Shown in pieces: positions 25,999-37,900 of a stretch of 64,000 nucleotides of DNA. The stretch is from JBFMFH01 sp040752275. GTDB lineage: Bacteria > Acidobacteriota > Vicinamibacteria > Vicinamibacterales > JAKQTR01. The position numbers were made by a program, and so were the translations under genes. The first letter of the stretch is position 1, and the number at the start of each line of letters is the position of its first letter. The stretch is from assembly GCA_040752275.1 (NCBI GenBank), contig JBFMFH010000057.1:1-64000 (forward strand), read 5' to 3'. The notes beneath the pieces are model-generated. The model searched no databases. It was not told where the DNA came from and worked only from the letters and a program-made list of their open reading frames with translations.

Positions 25999-28900
25999 CT
26001 ACCCCAGAGTGACGGAACCTGGCCCACACAGCTGCTCGACATCGGCCACGAACCGGTCCGACGGGCGAACGCGATACTGGCCGGAGACGGCGATCCTGAC
26101 GCGCCAGCCCCCGCTGCCCTGCCGCACTGACACATCGAAGTTGATCCGGCTGTCGCCGCGGTGCCTGCCCAGCAGATCCGACAACTGCTCGAGGGTCCGG
26201 CGGGTGTGAGGGGGCGCCGCCAGGCGAATGACCACCTCCCGGGTGACCTGGGCCCGGACCGATTCGATCGGCACCACCTCCGACGCGATGATGCGCGCGT
26301 TGTCCTCGTCGCGCTCGTACCGCCCCTTGACGACCAGGGCTGCATCGTTCTGTATCAGGGCGGCGGCCTTCGCGTAGGTGGTCGGATAGACGACGACCTC
26401 GACGGTACCGTCGGGATCGTCAAGGATGAAGGCGCACATCCGGTCACCCTTCTTCGTCCGGAGCGGCCGAAGCCCCGTCACGAGGCCTCCCACGACGACG
26501 TCCTCGCTCACCCGGCTGGCCTGGGCGCCGGCGTCGTGGCCCTCGTCGCTCTCACCGGCGGGGCCACCCAGGCCCAGCAGGTCGCCCAGCCCGACGGCGC
26601 CGAAGGCCTCGAGGTCCGCCTGGAAGCGATCGAGGGGGTGACCGCTCAGGTACAGTCCCAGCGCCTCCTTCTCGAACGCGAGTTGCTGCGCGTCGCTCCA
26701 CGGATCGGCAGACGGGAGCGCCGGGTCATGGTCCGCCCCCCCACCGTCGGGCGGGCCGCCGAACAGCTGCGCCTGTCCCTTGTCGCGATCGCGCTGGTGA
26801 CGGCTGCCATGATCGACCGCGCCGTCGACGGCGGCCAGCACTCTGGGCCGGAACCGGGCCGCCTGCCCCCGATCCGCCTCGTCGCGGATGGCGAGCGAGT
26901 CGAAGGCCCCGCCCTTGATCAAGCTCTCGAGCACTCGCTTGTTGACCAGGCGCAGATCCGCGTCCTCACACAGGCGATAGAGGGACGTGATCCCGGCCTG
27001 GGCCGACCGAACCTGCAAGATGGAGGCGATGGCCGACTCGCCGACGTTCTTGACCGCGCCGAGGCCGAAGCGGACGCCGTCCGGCGTCACGGAGAACGCA
27101 AGGCTGCTGGCATTGACATCGGGTGGCAGGATCGGCACGCCGAGGTCGCGACATTCGTTCAGGTAGATGGCCAGCTTGGTCGTGTTCTGCGATTCGATGG
27201 TGAGCAGCGCGGCCATGAAATGCCAGGGGTAGTTCGCTTTGAGGTACGCGGTCTGGTACGCCAGGTACGCGTAGGTCGTCGAATGCGACTTGTTGAAGCC
27301 GTAGCCGGCGAACTGCTCCATCAGGTCGAACACCCGGGCGGCTTGCCGGTCCGAGATGCCTCGGGCGGTGGCGCCCGCAAGGAACTTCTCGCGCTGCGCC
27401 TCCATGAGCGCCTGGCTCTTCTTGCCCATCGCCTTGCGCAGCGTGTCGGCTTCGCCCAGGGTGAATCCGGCCAGCTCGCTGGCGACGCGCATGACCTGTT
27501 CCTGGTACGCCATGACGCCGTAGGTCTCGCCGAGAATCGGCTCGAGCTGGGGCAGTTCGTAGGACACCTCCACGCGCCCGTGCTTGCGCGCGATGAAGTC
27601 GTCGATCATCCCGCCCTTGATCGGGCCCGGTCGGTAGAGGGCATTCAGCGCGATGAGGTCTTCGAGGCGTCTGGGCTTGGCGCGTCTCAGGATGTCCCGC
27701 ATCCCCGAACTCTCGAACTGGAAGACGCCAAGGGTGTGGCCTTCGCAGAACAGGTCGTAGGTCTTGACGTCGTCCATCGGCAGGTCGTCGATGTCGAGTG
27801 TGGTGCCCGTGGTCGTCTCGATCTGGTCGACGGCGTCCCGAATCAGTGTCAGGGTGCTCAGCCCGAGGAAGTCCATCTTGAGGAGGCCGATCCGCTCGAT
27901 CTCCTTCATGCCCCACTGGGTCGTGATTTCGTCGCGGCTGCCCTTGTGCAGCGGGGCGAATTCGATGATCGGCCTCGGCGCGATCACCACGCCGGCGGCA
28001 TGCACCGACGCGTGCCGGGCCATTCCCTCCAGGCGCCTGGCGATGCCGATGAGCTCGGCCACGCGCTCGTCGCCGGATTCCATCTGGCGCAAGGCCGGGT
28101 TCTCGGCCAGGGCCCTGTCCAGGGTCATGTCGAGCGCCGCCGGGATCTGCTTGGCGACCCGATCCGCCTCGGCGAAGGTCATGCCGAGCACCCGGCCCAC
28201 GTCGCGGACGACGGCTTTCGCCTTCATCGTCCCGAAGGTGATGATCTGCGCCACGTTCTCCCGGCCGTACTTGCGGGTCACATACTCGATCACCTCGCCA
28301 CGACGCCGCTCGCAGAAGTCGATGTCGATGTCGGGCAGCGAGACGCGTTCCGGGTTCAGGAACCGCTCGAACAGGAGATCGAAGTCGAGCGGGTCAACGT
28401 CCGTGATCCGCAGGCAGTACGCCACCAGGCTGCCGGCGGCCGAACCACGGCCCGGCCCGACCGGAATCCCGTGCTCGCGGGCGTAGCGGATGAAGTCCCA
28501 CACGATCAGGAAATAGCCCGGGTACTTCATGCGCGTGATGACGTCGATCTCGTACTGCAGGCGCGCCTCGTACTCCGCCAGCGAATGCCGCAGCCGGCCG
28601 GCCGCCGACAGTTCCTGGAGCCGCGCCCGGCGCAGCTCGAACCCCTGCCGGACCATGTGCTCGAAGTACGCATCGATCGAGTAGCCCTCGGGTACCTGGA
28701 AGTTCGGCAGGTGCGGCCCGCTGTCGTCCAGGTTCACGCGGCACCGCTCCGCGATCGCCACGGTGTTGCGGAGCGCGTCCGGCAGATGGCCGAACACCGC
28801 CGCCATCTCCTCCGGGGTCTTGAGATAGAACTGATCACCGTGGTACCGCATGCGTTCCGCGTCGCTCACGTTCTTGCCCGTCCCGATGCACAGCAGGATG

Positions 28901-29556
28901 TCGTGGGGACGATGATCGTCGCGCCTGAGGTAGTGGACGTCATTCGTGCAGACCAGCGGGATCCTCAGATCCCGGGAGATCGGCAGCAGGGCGTCGTTGA
29001 CGAGGCGCTGCTCGTCGATGCCCTGGTACTGCAGTTCCAGGAAGAAGTTCCCGGCCCCCATGATGTCCCGGTAGGCCGCCGCCGCCTCACGCGCCCGTTC
29101 GAGGCGCTCGTACCGAAGCTCCGACGGGATCTCGCCCTTGAGGCAACTGCTCAGGGCGACGAGGCCCTGCGCGTGGCCGGCCAGCAGGTCCTTGTCGATC
29201 CGCGGCTTGTAATAGAAGCCCTCCGTGTACCCGGACGACACGAGTTTGACCAGGTTGCCGAAGCCGACGTTGTCGGTCGCGAGCAGCACGAGGTGGTTGG
29301 CCGTCTCCCCCGGCGTACCGGACTTCGTGAAGCGGCTCCCGGGGGCCACATACACCTCGCACCCGAGGATGGGGTTGATCCCCCGCTCCCGCGCCCGGTC
29401 GTAGAAGGTGATGGCGGAGAACAGATTGCCGTGCTCGGTGACGGCCAAGTCCCTCATCCCGAACCGCTCGGCTTCCTGCAGCAGCTCGTCGATCCGGCAC
29501 GCGCCGTCGAGCAGCGAGTACTCGGTGTGGAGGTGCAGGTGAACGAACTCTGACAT
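25999..29556 (-). CDS. dnaE: DNA polymerase III alpha subunit
   Basis: A 1185-residue replicative polymerase. The N-terminal PHP domain starts with HLHLHTEYSLLDGA. Pol-III palm motifs are GRGSAAGSLVAYCL and the catalytic aspartates of LPDIDIDF. The beta-binding/HhH region follows, then an OB-fold (about 1000-1100; VVVGGLVTGLRPLRTKKGDRMCAF). A Gly/Asp/His-rich low-complexity insert lies before it (about 930-960). Length is close to E. coli DnaE. ATG 29556 is 1 bp after the guaA stop. Confidence 0.97.
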   Translation of the reverse strand: MSEFVHLHLHTEYSLLDGACRIDELLQEAERFGMRDLAVTEHGNLFSAITFYDRARERGINPILGCEVYVAPGSRFTKSGTPGETANHLVLLATDNVGFGNLVKLVSSGYTEGFYYKPRIDKDLLAGHAQGLVALSSCLKGEIPSELRYERLERAREAAAAYRDIMGAGNFFLELQYQGIDEQRLVNDALLPISRDLRIPLVCTNDVHYLRRDDHRPHDILLCIGTGKNVSDAERMRYHGDQFYLKTPEEMAAVFGHLPDALRNTVAIAERCRVNLDDSGPHLPNFQVPEGYSIDAYFEHMVRQGFELRRARLQELSAAGRLRHSLAEYEARLQYEIDVITRMKYPGYFLIVWDFIRYAREHGIPVGPGRGSAAGSLVAYCLRITDVDPLDFDLLFERFLNPERVSLPDIDIDFCERRRGEVIEYVTRKYGRENVAQIITFGTMKAKAVVRDVGRVLGMTFAEADRVAKQIPAALDMTLDRALAENPALRQMESGDERVAELIGIARRLEGMARHASVHAAGVVIAPRPIIEFAPLHKGSRDEITTQWGMKEIERIGLLKMDFLGLSTLTLIRDAVDQIETTTGTTLDIDDLPMDDVKTYDLFCEGHTLGVFQFESSGMRDILRRAKPRRLEDLIALNALYRPGPIKGGMIDDFIARKHGRVEVSYELPQLEPILGETYGVMAYQEQVMRVASELAGFTLGEADTLRKAMGKKSQALMEAQREKFLAGATARGISDRQAARVFDLMEQFAGYGFNKSHSTTYAYLAYQTAYLKANYPWHFMAALLTIESQNTTKLAIYLNECRDLGVPILPPDVNASSLAFSVTPDGVRFGLGAVKNVGESAIASILQVRSAQAGITSLYRLCEDADLRLVNKRVLESLIKGGAFDSLAIRDEADRGQAARFRPRVLAAVDGAVDHGSRHQRDRDKGQAQLFGGPPDGGGADHDPALPSADPWSDAQQLAFEKEALGLYLSGHPLDRFQADLEAFGAVGLGDLLGLGGPAGESDEGHDAGAQASRVSEDVVVGGLVTGLRPLRTKKGDRMCAFILDDPDGTVEVVVYPTTYAKAAALIQNDAALVVKGRYERDEDNARIIASEVVPIESVRAQVTREVVIRLAAPPHTRRTLEQLSDLLGRHRGDSRINFDVSVRQGSGGWRVRIAVSGQYRVRPSDRFVADVEQLCGPGSVTLG

Positions 29557-29557
29557 G

Positions 29558-31096
<1,539 letters not shown>

Positions 31097-31133
31097 GCGC
31101 GAGGCCGAAGAAGGAAGCTGCGTCCTTTGTCGT

Positions 31134-31139
31134 ATTATA
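31134..31139 (-). promoter_or_regulatory. Candidate -10 box for guaA array
   Basis: On the minus strand the sequence reads TATAAT at 31139-31134. Transcription would start near 31127, about 31 nt before the guaA GTG. No good -35 (17 bp upstream reads GGGAGC) is present, so the call rests on the -10 only. Confidence 0.4.
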
Positions 31140-31199
31140 CCGAGGTGTGACTGTTCGCTCCCCACAGCATCCGACGGCAGCGTAAGTCCCTGCGCTCGC

Positions 31200-32807
31200 A
31201 TGACGCGGATTCCGATCGTTTCGCTCATCGGTGTTGCCGCCATGGTGCTGGCGTACAGGCCGCTGTCCGCTCAGGTGATCCCCTCCAGCCCGGCAGATGT
31301 CGTGTCGCGGCCGGCAGGGTCGCTCGAGGTGCCCGGGGGCATCGTGTGGGAACGTACACTCGCCGCACCCGTCTCAACGCGGCCCGGTTTCGACGATCTC
31401 CACGCCTACGTGCCGCTCAGGGACGGAACGATGGTGGCCCTGTCGCTGGTCACTGGACAGGTTCGCTGGGCCGTCAGGCAGCGTCCGCTCTTCAAACCCG
31501 CTACCGTACAAGGGCTCGTGATCGGTGTCGACGAGGACGGCCTGTGGGCCCTCGACGCCGCCAGCGGCGACGTACGGTGGAGTCGGCCGGCCCCGGCCCC
31601 GATTGCGGTCGAGCCCGGGGTCGGGGATGACATCGTCGTGGTTGCCAGCGCCGACGGCACCATCGCCGGCCTCAGTGTCACCGACGGCTCCGAGCGCTGG
31701 CGCGTATCGCTGGGCATGGCGTCCAGCGCCCCTCCCGTCGTCGCCGAGGGCCGCCTGCTGGCCGGCCTGACCGACGGCCGAGTCGTCTGTCTGTCCCTCG
31801 AGTCCGGACAGCCGATTTGGACCCGCGCCCTCGGCGGCGAGATCCGGGCCCTGTCCATCGCCGGCGGTCGGGCGTTTGTCGGATCCTCCGACAATTTCCT
31901 GTACTCACTCGACATGCGCGACGGCCGTCGACACTGGCGCTGGCGAACCGGCGGCGATGTCACCGAACCCGCGTTCAGCGACGACCGGCTCGTCTACTTC
32001 GTGGCCATGGACAACGTGGTTCGCGCGCTGCGGCGGAGCAGCGGCAGTCTCGTCTGGCAGTACGGGCTGGGATCGCGGCCGGCGGGTGCGCCGATCCTGG
32101 TGGACGGGCAACTGATCGTCGCCGGCATCGCCCCGGAAATCCGTGCGTACCGTCCCGAAGATGGCCGCATCGTGGGCCGCCATGCGCTGGCAGGCCGCCT
32201 CGGTCACTCCCCGCACTTCGCGCCGGCAGAGGACGGCGTCCCACCCAGGCTCGTCGTGGTGACCGGCCCCGGCGTGATTTCCGCGCTCGGCGGGAGCATG
32301 GAGGGGAAGGCCGGCCCGCTCTCGAACGTCCCGGGTCTGCTCCGCCCTCCCAGACTCATCGTGCGTGCCGCCGACATCCTGCCGCTCGACGGCACCGTCG
32401 AGGCCGCCTGCGCGGCCATGGATGCACCTCCTGGCGTGCGCGTCCCTCCGGAAGGTGTCCCGCCAGCGACCGGCAGCCGGCGCGGCGAGGGTCCTCCACT
32501 GACCCCGCTGCGCGGCCTGCCCGGGCTTCCAGTGCCCCCGCGCCTGATCGGCGAGCCGGTGCTCGCGCTCGACGGGGCCGTGGAACCGCCCGCCGGGCCG
32601 CTCGATGACCCGCCCGGCACGCGCGTCGGACCCGAAGCGCCGCCCATCTACACGCCGGGTGCCGTCGACGCCTCGGCGGCGGTCCGGACAACCCTGGCCA
32701 GCCTCCTGATGCCCTCGACGATCACGTCGGGCGCCGGGGCCGAAAAGGACAGGCGGATCAGATTCCGGCCGGATCCGTCCACGAAGAACGCGGCTCCCGC
32801 GACGTAG
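31200..32807 (+). CDS. Secreted PQQ-type beta-propeller protein
   Basis: A 535-residue exported protein. A clear signal peptide (RIPIVSLIGVAAMVLAYRPLSAQ, read here as two pieces, cleavage near LSA-Q) precedes an eight-blade-like PQQ/BamB-type propeller (about 45-370) built from repeats such as DGLWALDAASGDVRW and DGRVVCLSLESGQPIW. The C-terminal part (about 375-490) contains two related Pro-rich blocks (PPRLI...LDG.V...PPG.RV). BamB-like outer-membrane assembly is possible but unproven; no BAM genes are near. The last 160 bp lie over the 3' end of the convergent aminotransferase, so the real end may be earlier. The ribosome-binding site is weak. Confidence 0.7.
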   Translation: MTRIPIVSLIGVAAMVLAYRPLSAQVIPSSPADVVSRPAGSLEVPGGIVWERTLAAPVSTRPGFDDLHAYVPLRDGTMVALSLVTGQVRWAVRQRPLFKPATVQGLVIGVDEDGLWALDAASGDVRWSRPAPAPIAVEPGVGDDIVVVASADGTIAGLSVTDGSERWRVSLGMASSAPPVVAEGRLLAGLTDGRVVCLSLESGQPIWTRALGGEIRALSIAGGRAFVGSSDNFLYSLDMRDGRRHWRWRTGGDVTEPAFSDDRLVYFVAMDNVVRALRRSSGSLVWQYGLGSRPAGAPILVDGQLIVAGIAPEIRAYRPEDGRIVGRHALAGRLGHSPHFAPAEDGVPPRLVVVTGPGVISALGGSMEGKAGPLSNVPGLLRPPRLIVRAADILPLDGTVEAACAAMDAPPGVRVPPEGVPPATGSRRGEGPPLTPLRGLPGLPVPPRLIGEPVLALDGAVEPPAGPLDDPPGTRVGPEAPPIYTPGAVDASAAVRTTLASLLMPSTITSGAGAEKDRRIRFRPDPSTKNAAPAT

Positions 32808-33886
32808 ACCACTCGTTCAGCCAGGGCCGCCTGCAGCATCGCGTCGCCGCTGAGATGTTCCGGCAACGCCGCCCAGATGAAGAACCCCCCGCGCGGTTCC
32901 TGCCATCGGAGCAGCCCTGGCATGCCGGCCCTCATCGCATCTTCCATCACGGTCTTCTTGTATCGATAGCGCGAGCGCAGCTCGGGCACGCGCCTAGCGA
33001 GGACGCCTCGCACCCAGGCTTCGTAGACGATGCGCTGATCGAGCGATCCCGTACACAGATCGGCCGCTTGTTTCGCCGTATCCAACTTCGCCACGAGGGC
33101 CGCTGGAGCGGCGATCCAGGCCACGCGGAATCCCGGAGCGAGCGTCTTCGAGAAGCTGCTCAGGTAGATGACCCGACCTTCGTCATCGTCGGCCTTGATC
33201 GGCCTCGTCAGCGTTGCATCGGCGTCGTTGAAGTAGAGGTCGCCGTACGGGTCGTCCTCGACGATCAGCACGTTGTGTCGGGCAGCAACCGCGAGCAGCC
33301 GCCGGCGCTTCTCGAGGCTGATGAGCATGCCGGTGGGGTTCTGGAAGTTCGGGACGATGTAGATGCATCGCACGCGCCGGCCTCGCTGCTTCAGCCCGGC
33401 CAGTACGTCCTCCAGGTGGTCCAGGTCGACCCCGTCCTGCTGTTGCCGCACGCCGACCAGATCGGCCTGCACGTCCTTGAAGGCGGCGATCGCCCCCGTG
33501 TACGCGGGTAGCTCCACGATCACGGCATCGCCCGGGTCGCAGAGTATCCGCGCGACCAGGTCGAGTCCCTGCTGCGAGCCGGTCGTCACCAGAACCTGGT
33601 CGGCGCCGCACCGAATACCGCGCGATGCCAGGATCTCCAGCAGCGCACCGAGCAGCGGCGTGTGGCCGCGCGTGGGACCGTACTGCAGCGCGTTGGGATC
33701 GTGCCCGTCCAAGAGCGACGACACGATCTCGCGCAACTCCTCCCAGGCGAACACGGTTGGGTCGGGATAACCGGGCGCGAACGAGATGATGTCGGGAATC
33801 CCGGCCGCCACGACTCCCATCTTGCGGATGGCCGATCCCTGCATGCTGACACCCGCCCGCGACAAGTACGCATCGTAATCGATCAT
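32648..33886 (-). CDS. PLP-dependent aminotransferase (fold type I, MocR/AroAT-like)
   Basis: A 412-residue PLP aminotransferase. The PLP lysine is in SSFSKTLAPGFRVAW; NFQNPTG, EDDPYGDLYF, and VTTGSQQGLDLV are typical of the 2-aminoadipate/aromatic aminotransferase (LysN, ARO8-like) group. Substrate cannot be told from sequence. ATG 33886 is 7 bp after the stop of the upstream membrane-protein gene, so they share a transcript. Confidence 0.9.
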   Translation of the reverse strand: MIDYDAYLSRAGVSMQGSAIRKMGVVAAGIPDIISFAPGYPDPTVFAWEELREIVSSLLDGHDPNALQYGPTRGHTPLLGALLEILASRGIRCGADQVLVTTGSQQGLDLVARILCDPGDAVIVELPAYTGAIAAFKDVQADLVGVRQQQDGVDLDHLEDVLAGLKQRGRRVRCIYIVPNFQNPTGMLISLEKRRRLLAVAARHNVLIVEDDPYGDLYFNDADATLTRPIKADDDEGRVIYLSSFSKTLAPGFRVAWIAAPAALVAKLDTAKQAADLCTGSLDQRIVYEAWVRGVLARRVPELRSRYRYKKTVMEDAMRAGMPGLLRWQEPRGGFFIWAALPEHLSGDAMLQAALAERVVYVAGAAFFVDGSGRNLIRLSFSAPAPDVIVEGIRRLARVVRTAAEASTAPGV

Positions 33887-33893
33887 GATCCCG

Positions 33894-34907
33894 TCATCCT
33901 TCAGAGAAGACCGGCATGTCCGGATCGGCCGCCGCAACGTCCGACGCGGCTTCCGTGTAGCGCCGGTACAGGCTGAGATACGAGCTGAGGGCGCTGAGCC
34001 CGATGAACTGGAAGACCAGGCCGCGGAACAACCACGCCAAGAGCTGCAGCGGGACGACGGCCAGACCGGCCAGCGGCACGAAGGCGATCACACCGAGTGC
34101 TGCCGTCGCGATGAACGACACGACACTGGCGGTCATCACGAGCACGACCACGATGCCGAACACGCTCAGCACGGGCGCGCGGCAACGCCAGAGGAAGCGC
34201 CCGGCTCTGACGGCTGCCACCCGCACACTGCAGTTCTCGGCGGCGACGATCAGCTGCACAAGCAGGTAGATGAAGTTGACGATGGTGATCCAGGCGACGA
34301 GCAGCAACGAGACCGCACCGGCCGTCATCGTCCACCCCACGTCCGACCGCGCGGCCGGCGCCGGACCCGCCCCGAACAGGGCCATCAGATACGCAATCGC
34401 CGATGCGACGTACACCAGGATCAACAGCAGACCTAGCCTCAAGTAGCGCCTGAACAGCCGCAGACATCCATCGCGAAACCGTCCGAGCGAGTACGCGGCG
34501 CCCGACCAGAACACCTGCAGGCGCAGGGGCGGGTCTTCGACCGCAACGCCTGCCCGCTCCGCCGCCAGGAGCACCGTCACGGTGCCGCCCTTGATCAGGA
34601 ACATCAGCGCGGATCCGGGCAGGCCCACGATGGCGAGCGACACCAGGAATGCCCCCAACACGGTCGGCTCCGCGAGCAGCGTCGACGCGATGTAATCGAT
34701 CACGGCCCGAAGGTCCACGCTCCCCAAGGCGGGAAGCTCCTGACCGACGACCAGCGCGCCGAGCAGCAGCCCCCCCACGAGCGGCACGCTCAGAAGCAGC
34801 TTGAAGGCCCACTCGGCGACGAACTGGATGAGCGTCACCTGCCAGTTGGCCGCCGCCAGGAGCGCACCGCGTTTGAGAACCGACTTGATCGGAGACTCGA
34901 GTGTCAT
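33894..34907 (-). CDS. Polytopic membrane protein of unknown function
   Basis: A 337-residue protein with about six to eight TM segments, including VPLVGGLLLGALVVG, LGAFLVSLAIVGL, LGLLLILVYVASAIAYL, GAVSLLLVAWITIVNFIYLLVQL, VFGIVVVLVMTASVVSFIA and LGVIAFVPLAGLAVVPL. No catalytic motif is recognised. I used ATG 34907 (MTLESPIK). It is upstream of, and probably co-transcribed with, the aminotransferase gene and is divergent from the large kinase. Confidence 0.75.
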   Translation of the reverse strand: MTLESPIKSVLKRGALLAAANWQVTLIQFVAEWAFKLLLSVPLVGGLLLGALVVGQELPALGSVDLRAVIDYIASTLLAEPTVLGAFLVSLAIVGLPGSALMFLIKGGTVTVLLAAERAGVAVEDPPLRLQVFWSGAAYSLGRFRDGCLRLFRRYLRLGLLLILVYVASAIAYLMALFGAGPAPAARSDVGWTMTAGAVSLLLVAWITIVNFIYLLVQLIVAAENCSVRVAAVRAGRFLWRCRAPVLSVFGIVVVLVMTASVVSFIATAALGVIAFVPLAGLAVVPLQLLAWLFRGLVFQFIGLSALSSYLSLYRRYTEAASDVAAADPDMPVFSEG

Positions 34908-34990
34908 GACAGAGAACGCGGACGCCCAGGGCCGGCGGCCGCTGGAGGCCATCGGGCGCCCCCTCCTTATAGCACGCTTCGCTGACGTTC

Positions 34991-37900
34991 ATGATGGGCC
35001 GCGGTCGAGCCTTGTCGCGCCTGGGTCGCCGGGGCTATCCTGCTGCCATCCGTATGCGGCTCGCTGACAGTCGCGACTCATGGTGGCGACCCCTTGCCGG
35101 TGCAATGCTGGCCGCGGCCGTCGTGGCCGCCGGCGGGCGCGCGTACGAGAGGCGCCATCTCGGGTGGGACGATGCCGATGGCATCCGCCGGGTGGCCGGA
35201 GAGGTCCAGCGAGCGGTCGCCGCCGAGGCGCGGGCCCTCGAAGCACGGGCCGTGGACTTGGCCGGCATGGTCGCCGGGCTGTCACCCTCGCCCGTCGATC
35301 CGGGCGCGACCAGGCTGATCTTCGAGTCGTTCGCCAACAGCCGGCTGGATGCCGCCCATGGCGGCCAGATCTCCATCACCCTGTACAGCTTCGAAGGCAC
35401 CCCGATTGCGTGGAGCGGACGCCCGTCGGATCTGCCGAGGTCCCGCCTGACGTCCGGACGGTCGATCTTCGTCGCGCCGGGCCCATTGGGCCCCAGGCTG
35501 GTGGCACTCGAGCCCGTCATGCGGACAACCGGTTCGGACCCGCGGCCGGCCGGCTCGGTGGCCGTCGAGCGGCTCCTCCCGGCCGAACGATCGCCGGGAC
35601 CGGTTTCCCTGCGTGACACGGCCACGTGGCCCACCGCGCTCGTCCCGGTCGAACTGCGGACCCGGTACGAGCGCGCGGGTGCCGGACAGGGCCCTGAGAG
35701 CTTCCTCGTCACGACCGACGCCGGCGAGATCCTGCTCGAGGGCCGCGTCGCGCCGGAAGCGGTGGCGCATGCCAGGAGCCGCGTGCGGCGAGTGGCACTC
35801 GGTTCGATCCTCTTTCTCGCCGCGATCGTGTGCGGGGTCGCCCTGTTGCCACTGGCCTCGCTTGCCCGACACGGCCCAGGCGTCGCTCGGGCCGCTGGAG
35901 GGGCCGTCGGCGCGCTGGCCGCGATTGCCGGCTTCCGGCTCCTCTCGTGGCTCGCCCTTCCGCTCGTCGTGCCCGTCGATGCGCGCGATCCATGGCTCGC
36001 CTCGCCCGAGTTGCTTCGAGACCTCCTGCGCTCACCACTCGACGTCGTGTTCCACGCCTCGGCCATCCTGGCCCTTGGCGCCCTGCTCGTCTCGGCGTCA
36101 GGCCCCTTGCGGGCGGCGATGCGATCGGGCGGTCGGGTGACGGTGGCGCGACGTTCGTTGCCGTTCCTGTTCACATCGATCCACCTCGCCGCCGGAATGA
36201 CGGCGGGTGCGTTCCTGGTTCTGCATCTGTGGTGGCTGCGGGCACTGGCGTTCTCGAACCGGGCCGATCTGCTGGTCTTTTCGTTCCAGCCCTGGAACAG
36301 GGATCGGCTGTCCCTCCTGGTCGGTCTCGTGCTTGGGCACGCCGGCCTGGCGTGGAGTGCCCTCGGTCTGTTCCGCATCGCCGACGGACTGGCCCACCCG
36401 GGGCCCGAACCGGGCCGGCGCGTCGTGCGGGTCCTCGGATGGGTCGCGCCCTCGCTGGCCGCCCTGGCGTTCCTGCCAGTGGGCGACATCGGCGACCGCA
36501 TCGCGTCGCTGGCGTGGCCCGTCGTTGCCGTCGCGCTTGTTGCGCTCAGATGGCCCGCGCTCGCCAGACGGCACCGCCATGCGGCCCAGGCCGCCCGTCT
36601 GGCCGGCCTCTTTGTCGCACTCGTGCTGCCGTCGGTCGTTCTCTACCCGTCCGTGTTCCGCGAGGCCACCAGCGCCAAGCGTCAGTTCATCGCCGATCGC
36701 CTCGCGCCCGACGCGCTGCGCCTGAGAGACGATCTCAAGTCGAGTGTGGACCAGGCCGCCGGCCAGATCGACGCCATGCCTGGCCTTGCAGACCTCGTGG
36801 AGAGCACCGGGGCCAGCGATGTGGAGGCACCGTCGACCGACGCGGCGTTTCTCGTGTGGTCCCAGACGGATCTCGCCCTCAATCGCCTCACCTCGGCCGT
36901 CGAACTCTACCGGGCCGACGGGACGCTGGTCAGCCGGTTCGCCCTGAACCTGCCCGAGTACACCTCGGCCCCGCAGAAGTGGCAGGAAACCAGTTGCACG
37001 TGGGATTCCTTCGAGGAGGTCTCTCCGATTGGCTCCGAAGAGCGTCGTCTGTTGCACGCCGGGCGCGGCATCTGCGTGGGCGACGGCAGCAACCACACGA
37101 TGGTCGGCGCCATCGTGATCCACGCGATGCTCGATTACGCGGTTCTGCCGTTCATCCAATCCCAGAACCCGTATATCGAGCTGCTGCGCAGCTCCCGCAC
37201 CCCCGTTGCCGGTTCCGCGGCGGCTCGCCACGTTGACTTCGCCGTCTATGGATGGAGCCGCCAGGCCCTCTACGCGTCCGGCCAGAGCGCCTGGACAATC
37301 GACCAAGCCACGTTCTCGCGCATCTATGCGACGCGGGATCCGTTCTGGGTCGTGCTGCCGGAAGGCGGCCGCTCCTGGAACGTATACTTCGCCAACGACC
37401 GGGGCGGCATCTACGCGCTCGGGTTCCCGGACTCGTCGGCCATCGACCACCTCGTGAACCTGGCGGAATTGACGACGCTGGCCGGGACGACCTTCGTGGC
37501 CTTGCTGTTCCTGAGCGGTCTCGCCTCGGCCGCCACTGGTCGGGCCGGGGCACGGGGGCGTGAGGTACTGCGCGAGATTCGCGCGAGTTTCTACCGGAAG
37601 CTCTTCCTCGCCTTCGTGGCGGCCGCACTCATCCCCGTGCTCGCACTGGCCCTGGTGGCAAGGGCGTATCTGAACGCGCGTCTCAGGACCGATGTCGAAG
37701 ATGCGGCCGTCCGGACGACCGCCGTCGCACAGCGCGTCGTCGAGGACTACGCCCGCTTGCAGGAGCAGGCCGAGTCTGCACCCGTCGGCCTCGACGACGA
37801 TGTCCTGGTCTGGATCTCCCGCGTCATCGGCCAGGATGTCAACGTCTTTGACGGCGCGCGCCTGGCCGCGACGAGCGAGCGCGACCTGTACGCGTCCGGG

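Noticed and set aside
26161..29553. A 1130-codon open frame on the plus strand opposite dnaE.
   Set aside because: It mirrors the dnaE codons; no motif or start signal, and composition is unlike a real protein.
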